The position numbers and the translations under genes were made by a program. Of a stretch of DNA of 64,000 nt, positions 58,291 to 64,000 are shown in pieces. Under the pieces are notes generated by a model. It saw only the letters and a program-made list of their open reading frames with translations. It made no database searches and was not told the origin of the DNA. Each line of letters starts with the position of its first letter. The stretch's first letter is position 1. The stretch is from Polytrichum commune (taxonomy: Eukaryota > Streptophyta > Polytrichopsida > Polytrichales > Polytrichaceae), in assembly GCA_950295325.1 (NCBI GenBank), contig OX485804.1:53010001-53074000 (forward strand), in the 5' to 3' direction.

Positions 58291-59455
58291 ACCGTATTAG
58301 AAGCCAAAAATAAGTGTCCAAGTAAAGAAATTAACTTATAAGACACCCACAATACAAGTTGGTTGGCACCTCACAGCCACATGCCGCCTCCTAATTCGCC
58401 CATCTTGCTCACAAAATTCAAGCTTGTTCAAGCTCAATGGGTAGCACTCCTATGTATGAAGGATGACGGGTGTAGTTTGATTTTTTTGCGAACGTGAATA
58501 ACCCAAATATCATCAAGGTGGCAACTAAATCAACATGTATGACTCATCCACTGAAATAGGCAACTATGTTGTATTAGGAGCCAAAAATAGGTGTCCAAGT
58601 AAGGAAGCTAACTTATAAAACACCCACAATACAAGTTGGTCGGCACCTCACAGCCACATGCCGCCTCCTAATTCGCCCATCTCGCTTACAAAATTCAAGC
58701 ATGTTTGGGCTCAGCTTGTAGCACTCCTATGTACGAAGGATGACGGGTGTAGTTTGATTATTTGCGAAGGTGACTAACCCAAATATTATCAAGGTGGCAA
58801 CTAAATCAACATGTATTACTCATCCACTGAATTAGACGACCGTACTATATCATGAGCCAAAAATAAGTGTCCAAGTAAAGAAACTAACTTACAAAACACC
58901 CACAATACAAGTTGATCGGCACCTCATAGCCACATGCCGCCTCCTAATTCGTCCATCTCGCTCACAAACTTCAAGCATGTTCGGGCTCAGTGTGTAGCAC
59001 TCCTATGTACGAAGGATGACGGGTGTAGTTTGATTATTTGCGAAGGTGACTAACCCAAATATCATCAAGATGGCAACTAAATCAACATGTATGACTCATC
59101 CACTGAATTAGACGACCGTACTGTATTAGGAGCCAAAAATAAGTGTCCAAGTAAAGAAACTAACTTACAAAACACCCACAATACAAGTTGATCGGCACCT
59201 CATAGCCACATGCCGCCTCCTAATTCGCCCATCTCGCTCACAAACTTCAAGCATGTTCGGGCTCAGTGTGTAGCACTCCTATGTACGAAGGATGACGGGT
59301 GTAGTTTGATTATTTGCGAAGGTGACTAACCCAAATATCATCAAAATGTCAACTAAATCATCATGTATGACTCATCCACTGAATTAGGTGACCGTGTTGT
59401 ATTTAGAGCCAGAAATAGGTGTCCAAATAAGGAAACTAACCGAATAAGCCTCATC
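58076..59455 (+). repeat. five-copy tandem array, unit 276-278 bp
   Basis: The start string ACAAGTTGGTTGGCACCTCA, or its variant with GATC, occurs at 58,076, 58,354, 58,631, 58,907 and 59,183, so the period is 278, 277, 276 and 276 bp. Each unit also has CACATGCCGCCTCCTAATT, GATGACGGGTGTAGTTTGAT and GGTGACTAACCCAAATAT-like blocks. The fourth and fifth units are almost identical, whereas the first is the most different, so growth was most recent at the right end. Confidence 0.92.
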
Positions 59456-60550
59456 TACCTTACACACTTTCATAGTACGCACACATTGTCTTTTGTTGCA
59501 CACCACCTAAACATGAACTGAAGCTAGTCCCGGGAATTCCCACTTTGCTGACAATTGTGAGGTGGGAGTTGAGCCCATACTGCATTCAGGTTGGGTCATG
59601 TGCTTTAGCCTTTCCCCATGAGAATTTTTTTTGCAAACAATGAAAAGGTCTTACAAAAGGGTTATTATTAAAAGGTCGGATAGATATAGGGTGAAGCGCA
59701 CAAGGGAAAAAATCTTGAGCCTCGTGGGCATTGTATTGTTGTATAGTTTGAGGACTAGAAGACAAAGAAGAACTCTAGTCTTTTGGGCGGGCCAAAGTGA
59801 TTGGAATGTATGTTTGGAAAACGTCCGTGGCCACAGATGTAGAACTACTTCATCATTTGAAAGGGAGTAGACATCACATTGTGACCATCTAACAATAACC
59901 GGTATCCAATAACTGTGTTTATTGGGTGTCGCCTGAGAGCAAAATGTCTCCAGGAGGTAGATTATGAGGGTATTATGTTGGTGATGAATGGATACCAAGC
60001 CATTAGCTCCATGTTGGTTGGGAGTGGGGGTGTGATTTCCACATTATTTGGTCTGAGTTTGATCTCTATGGAGCTCATTTGAGTGGATGTACTTGGAAAA
60101 TGGCCTAGTACTACTACGTTAGTATTAGCATGAAATGTAGCTTTAAGCAACAACCTATCCTTAAGCAATTGAGTTAAAACAGTGGTTTGTGCCACAACCT
60201 ATAATAACAAGAATAATGATAATGATAATGATAATAATCATATTTCAAATCATATTTATTTAATTTATTTGTTGTTTTGTTTTAATGGTAGGTCTAGAGG
60301 TTTGTGGTGAGTTGGTTGTTTGCAAGATGTGTCATATGTCTGCTAACATAGATTGTTGTTAATGCTTTAGGGCAAGTTGTGGAGGTTTGTGACAAATTGT
60401 TAGTTTTCTAGTCTTTGTTTATGGTCTAGTTTGGAGTGTGCATATTGCGTGTGATTGTGTTGATTTGGCTGAATGTACTTTTGATTTTTTTGTGATGGGG
60501 AGTTTAATTTAGTTTCCAAACTTCTCATTGATGGGATATGTGTAGTATCT
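59456..60550. other. intergenic DNA
   Basis: No gene is supported. Opposed frames at 59,631-59,870 (+), 59,998-59,651 (-) and 60,195-59,962 (-) are open, but they do not match anything I know. A short (AATGAT)n-like stretch lies near 60,212-60,240. Confidence 0.45.
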
Positions 60551-60554
60551 CTAG

Positions 60555-61720
60555 TGCCTGCAACTCTAATGATGGAATTATATGAAAAAAATTGTAACTT
60601 TTAAATTTTCTCACATTTTCTTTGATTCTTTCAAACGCTTTACGAATGTCCCTTGTAGCGCTTCCGAGGGGTTTGAGATGATCTTGATATTCTCCAAAAA
60701 TTTGAAATTTTATACCCTTGGATTCAGGGCTACAAATATCAACATTTTGGCAACTTTTAAATGTGCTCACAACTTCTTTTATTTTCTCAAATGCTTTACA
60801 AATGGCCCTCACAATGCTCCCCAAGATTGTTGAAGAAATGACTTTAAGAAATGTCCAAGAACTTGAAATTTGTACCCTTCGATCCCAATGTGAAAATATC
60901 AAGATTTTGATAACTTTTAAGTTTTTCTCATAATTTTTTTTTTTTTTTTCTCCAATCCTTTCCAAATGGCCCTTGTAACACTTCCCCATGCTTTCAAAAT
61001 GGATTTGAAAACTCTCCAAGAAATTGAAATGTGTACCCTCAGATCTAAGGATACAAATATCAAGATTTTGGTAACTTTTCATTTTGATGACATATTCCTT
61101 TTCCTCCTCCAATACTTTACAAATGGCCTTTGACTCATTTCCAAGTGCTTTTGAAGTGCTTTGACAAATCTCCAAGAAATTGAAGTTTGTGTCCATGGTG
61201 CTAAGGGTACAAATATCAAAACTTTGGTACCCACAATTGAGTTGCCTTGAACTTTCCTTTTTCTCTCTCTCAAATGCTTTATATGGCTCTCGCTCACATA
61301 GTGTTTGAGGGCTTGTAAAGCGACCTTGAAAAATCTCCGAAAATTTGTAATTGGTACGCTTCGTGCTAAGCTTACGAATATCAACATTTCGGTACCTTTA
61401 AGTGAACTCATAATTTCTTTTATATTTTTCAAATGTTTTGTAAATGGCATTGTCAACACTTTATAAGGCCTTGGAAGTTACTTTGAAAAATGACCAAAAA
61501 TCTGAGACTTGTACTTGGTGCTGAGAATACAAATACCAAGGTTTGGATCATTTGATTTGTTTTCAATTTTCATTATTTCCCCAAGGGTTGTGCGAATGAG
61601 CATTGTGTCACTCCCTAGGGCTTTGGAATTGAACTTGAAAAATGACCCAAAAATTGAAATTTGTATCCTCGGTGCTAATATTACAGATATCAAGATTATA
61701 TTATTTTAAATTTGGTGCAA
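60555..61720 (-). repeat. satellite-like tandem array, unit about 158 bp
   Basis: The string TTGAAATTTGTACCCT and variants recur at about 60,702, 60,863, 61,024, 61,180, 61,344, 61,502 and 61,654, so the mean spacing is near 158 bp. Each unit continues with ACAAATATCAAGATTTTGG, TAACTTTTAA, CAAATGCTTTACAAATGGCC and CCAAG at its end. Because some units are near 159-161 bp, a 223-codon minus-strand frame (61,196-60,525) stays open through four units. That frame reads as a repeat of about 52 residues and is not taken as a gene. Confidence 0.88.
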
Positions 61721-64000
61721 TGTTTCTTTTAATATTTTCAAATATTTTCCACAAGTATTGGATAGAGTTCATTCAAATAATTAATATGGTTTTTAATTTG
61801 GAAAAAAATTCAACGCTTCAGCATGGGCTCCTATGTCAAACAAGGGGTTGTGGTTCATCAAGTAGTTAGCCAAATGTAGAACTGGGTTCTTTTTGAGGAG
61901 GCAACCAATGACAACTACTGGTGAATGAGAAGATTTTTGGAGGATGAGTACTTGTAATCCTTAGATGACTGCATAAAAAGTGGTGGTTAGGATATGATAT
62001 GAAGATTTTTTAGGCCACAAATTCTAGTACCTACTTAGAAAGTGTAAAAGTGGGTGAGCAGTACAAGTGAGTGGTGGAGGTTGGCGGTGTACAACCTTGC
62101 TAATAAATGCAATAGTCTTGGTCCTTGGAATAATAGTATTGGGGTTTGAAGGGATTTTCAACTTGGTTGTGGTTATAGTATTGTTTGTCACTGCCAAGAA
62201 ATCTTGCAAAGATGAGACTTATTCATGTCTTTCCTTCACTTTTCCTAATAACAAGAAATATCTATTGCATTTAGGAATATTGGATAGTGTTGTTATCTTG
62301 GTCTTTATAAACTAATTTAGGAAGCTAGAACTAAATATGATAGATCAATAAGGGCATAAGTGCCTAATCATAGGTTTAAGGGTTTTCATGTTGCTAGTAT
62401 AAGAGGGATTATGTCAAAAGATATATTATATAACTAGTATACTAATATGGTTATAAGTAGGTCAAATTATGAGGAAGTACACGTAAGAGTCTTGACTAAT
62501 ATTAAAGGGTGGGCATATTTGGTACAACATTTAAGGATAATGTCACTATTAACAGGGTAAAAATAAGGCCTAGGTAGTAGGGTCAAGCAGATCAAAAGTG
62601 CTAGTTGTAGAGACACCCAACACGCATGGAGATCAACGGGAGCATGCGGGAGGAGTAGAGAGCTTGGTGAAGGAGAAACTGGAAAGGTATTGGGAGAGAG
62701 ACAAAGTTCCACCCTCCCAGGAAACAGAAGGGAACGCCTGTGAGACCATGGGAATGCAACTAAGCCATTGGGATAGCCTGTGAGACTGTGGGAATGTGAA
62801 CCATGCTTGGGAACCCACAAGGCATGGAAACAAGGACTAAAAGCCCTTATTTATAAGAACATGTGATTAGATGAAATTGGTGGATGGATGAGCTTTAAAT
62901 GAAAATTCAACCAGTAGATGAATTTTGATACCAAAATGTATGTAGATAGGAAGAACATTTTAAGCGATTTAGATTTAGAAAAATAGAATTAATCTTTTAA
63001 TCCAAGATACATTTAGATACAATGCTATTTTAAGCCACATTAAGCATTTCTCAATAAAATAAGAATAATACCTAGATGTCAAACACTATATAAGAAGGCC
63101 AAGTTAAGGGCCCTAATACACTTCATTTGGCCCCACAAATCTTACATGAGTGTCACTTTGTTACCTCTAAAATGTTACCTTGCTAACTTGGAAATTAGCA
63201 CTTGTGGTGTACTAACTTTGGTGGCACCTGAGGTGTATGAAGTTGGTATCAACAAAGGAGTTGAACGCCTGCACTCATCAAGGAAAATGAGCTCACATTT
63301 GAATTCACCTAGGATTTGAAGTTGATTAATTCAAGATCTACACGGGATTTTTACATAAGCTACGGCAAAGCAAAATAAGATCAATGTTTATAATTTCCGC
63401 CATGTCCTCATCAATTCATTTCTCAAACCTACATGAATTCTAGAAATATGGTCTAGAGCATACTCAATAAAGAATGTGCTTGCATTATTTTTTTTGAGGA
63501 ATGAATGTTGAATCTAACAACAATATTAAAAATAATTTCCATACCCTCATGCCAAGCTTGTGGTCGTTGATTTTAAAGTAAAGTCAGGAATTCATTAGGT
63601 TGATTGCACTTTGTGTGAACTCCTCACTCATATTATTATAACAAAGGTGTTATTATCTATGCCACATACCACGGTTAGACACTACTAGTGGGTGTATCTC
63701 CAAATGTTTTGCCTCCCTCATTGGTCACAAGTTACCGCTCATCGCTCAGTGCTCACATGATAGCACTCCCCTTCTGAAACATATGTGCTAGTATTCAACA
63801 ACCCAACATAGCATACACAAACTACATACACTACAATAGTAGCTAAGGTTCTTATTGAAAATTTGGCTTACAATGTATACATATTGGGGGTCGGGGGTGG
63901 GGGGTGGGAGGAGATTGTTTTACGTAATTTTGTACAAATCAATAGGGTGCTATGATTTTTTTTGGGAGGTAAGTATGCTCTTTGGACACCACAAATTAAG
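61721..64000. other. AT-rich intergenic DNA
   Basis: No gene is supported. At 63,690-63,770 is another copy of the repeat seen near 47,200-47,297 (TTTTGCCTCCCTCATTGGTC, then CGCTCATCGCTCAGTGCTCA). The G-rich stretch near 63,885-63,910 is simple sequence. Confidence 0.5.

Noticed and set aside
59631-59870. 79-codon basic plus-strand frame
   Set aside because: Overlapping minus-strand frames are just as open, and neither strand matches a known protein.
60525-61196. 223-codon minus-strand frame
   Set aside because: It is a reading of the 158-bp tandem repeat; frame persistence follows from unit length rather than visible coding constraint.
62067-62315. 82-codon hydrophobic plus-strand frame resembling a membrane protein
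   Set aside because: AT-rich DNA gives hydrophobic codons readily. There is no homology and no gene context.
1-64000. CRISPR arrays, bacterial operons or phage genes
   Set aside because: None is seen. The tandem repeats here lack the short-repeat, unique-spacer pattern, and the genes are spliced plant nuclear genes.

Overview
This is a nuclear genome window from a land plant. Three plant genes with GT-AG spliced exons are readable: the 3' part of a phospholipase D alpha gene, a complete gene for the chloroplast translation factor HCF173, and the 5' half of the nucleoporin gene NUP205. Introns are short to moderate (about 70 bp to 1.7 kb), the non-coding DNA is AT-rich, and there is no bacterial operon structure. 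The proteins differ clearly from the Arabidopsis versions I remember, which would fit a seed-free plant such as a bryophyte or lycophyte, but the species cannot be fixed from this sequence alone.

Layout. 0-2.1 kb: last two exons of PLD alpha (+), followed by a degenerate copy of its own tail. 3.7-12.1 kb: HCF173 (-), 14 exons, 567 aa, convergent with PLD; intron 1 holds a 5-unit tandem repeat. 12.1-12.74 kb: GC-richer HCF173 leader and promoter, bounded by a small inverted-repeat element (12.74-13.48 kb) with a second element nested in it. 13.5-20.8 kb: repeat-rich intergenic DNA with a 2-kb fold-back transposon (16.92-18.90 kb) that still has 8-bp target-site duplications. 20.8-24.7 kb: a two-exon gene (-) for an unrecognised 1,153-aa, largely disordered protein. 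25.1-37.3 kb: 24 exons (-) coding the first 1,028 aa of NUP205. 37.3-38.6 kb: its GC-richer leader and promoter. 38.6-64 kb: gene-poor, AT-rich DNA with a decayed transposon gene (40.2-43.1 kb), two head-to-head inverted elements (47.9-49.0 kb), a MITE-like element (49.58-49.95 kb), a long inverted repeat whose right arm has grown into a 277-bp tandem array (55.4-59.5 kb), and a 158-bp satellite-like array (60.55-61.7 kb).

The main anomaly is at about 25 kb. NUP205 exons follow the conserved protein closely up to exon 24, and then roughly the last 800 residues are absent. Only 381 bp further, on the same strand, comes a long open frame of unrelated, disordered sequence. This may be a truncated or chimeric gene, a split gene, or a mis-join in the assembly. 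The genes in the window do not form one pathway: HCF173 acts in chloroplast psbA translation, PLD in lipid signalling, and NUP205 in the nuclear pore inner ring.

Exon borders were set by hand from reading frame, splice dinucleotides and protein conservation recalled from memory. No alignment or database search was run.
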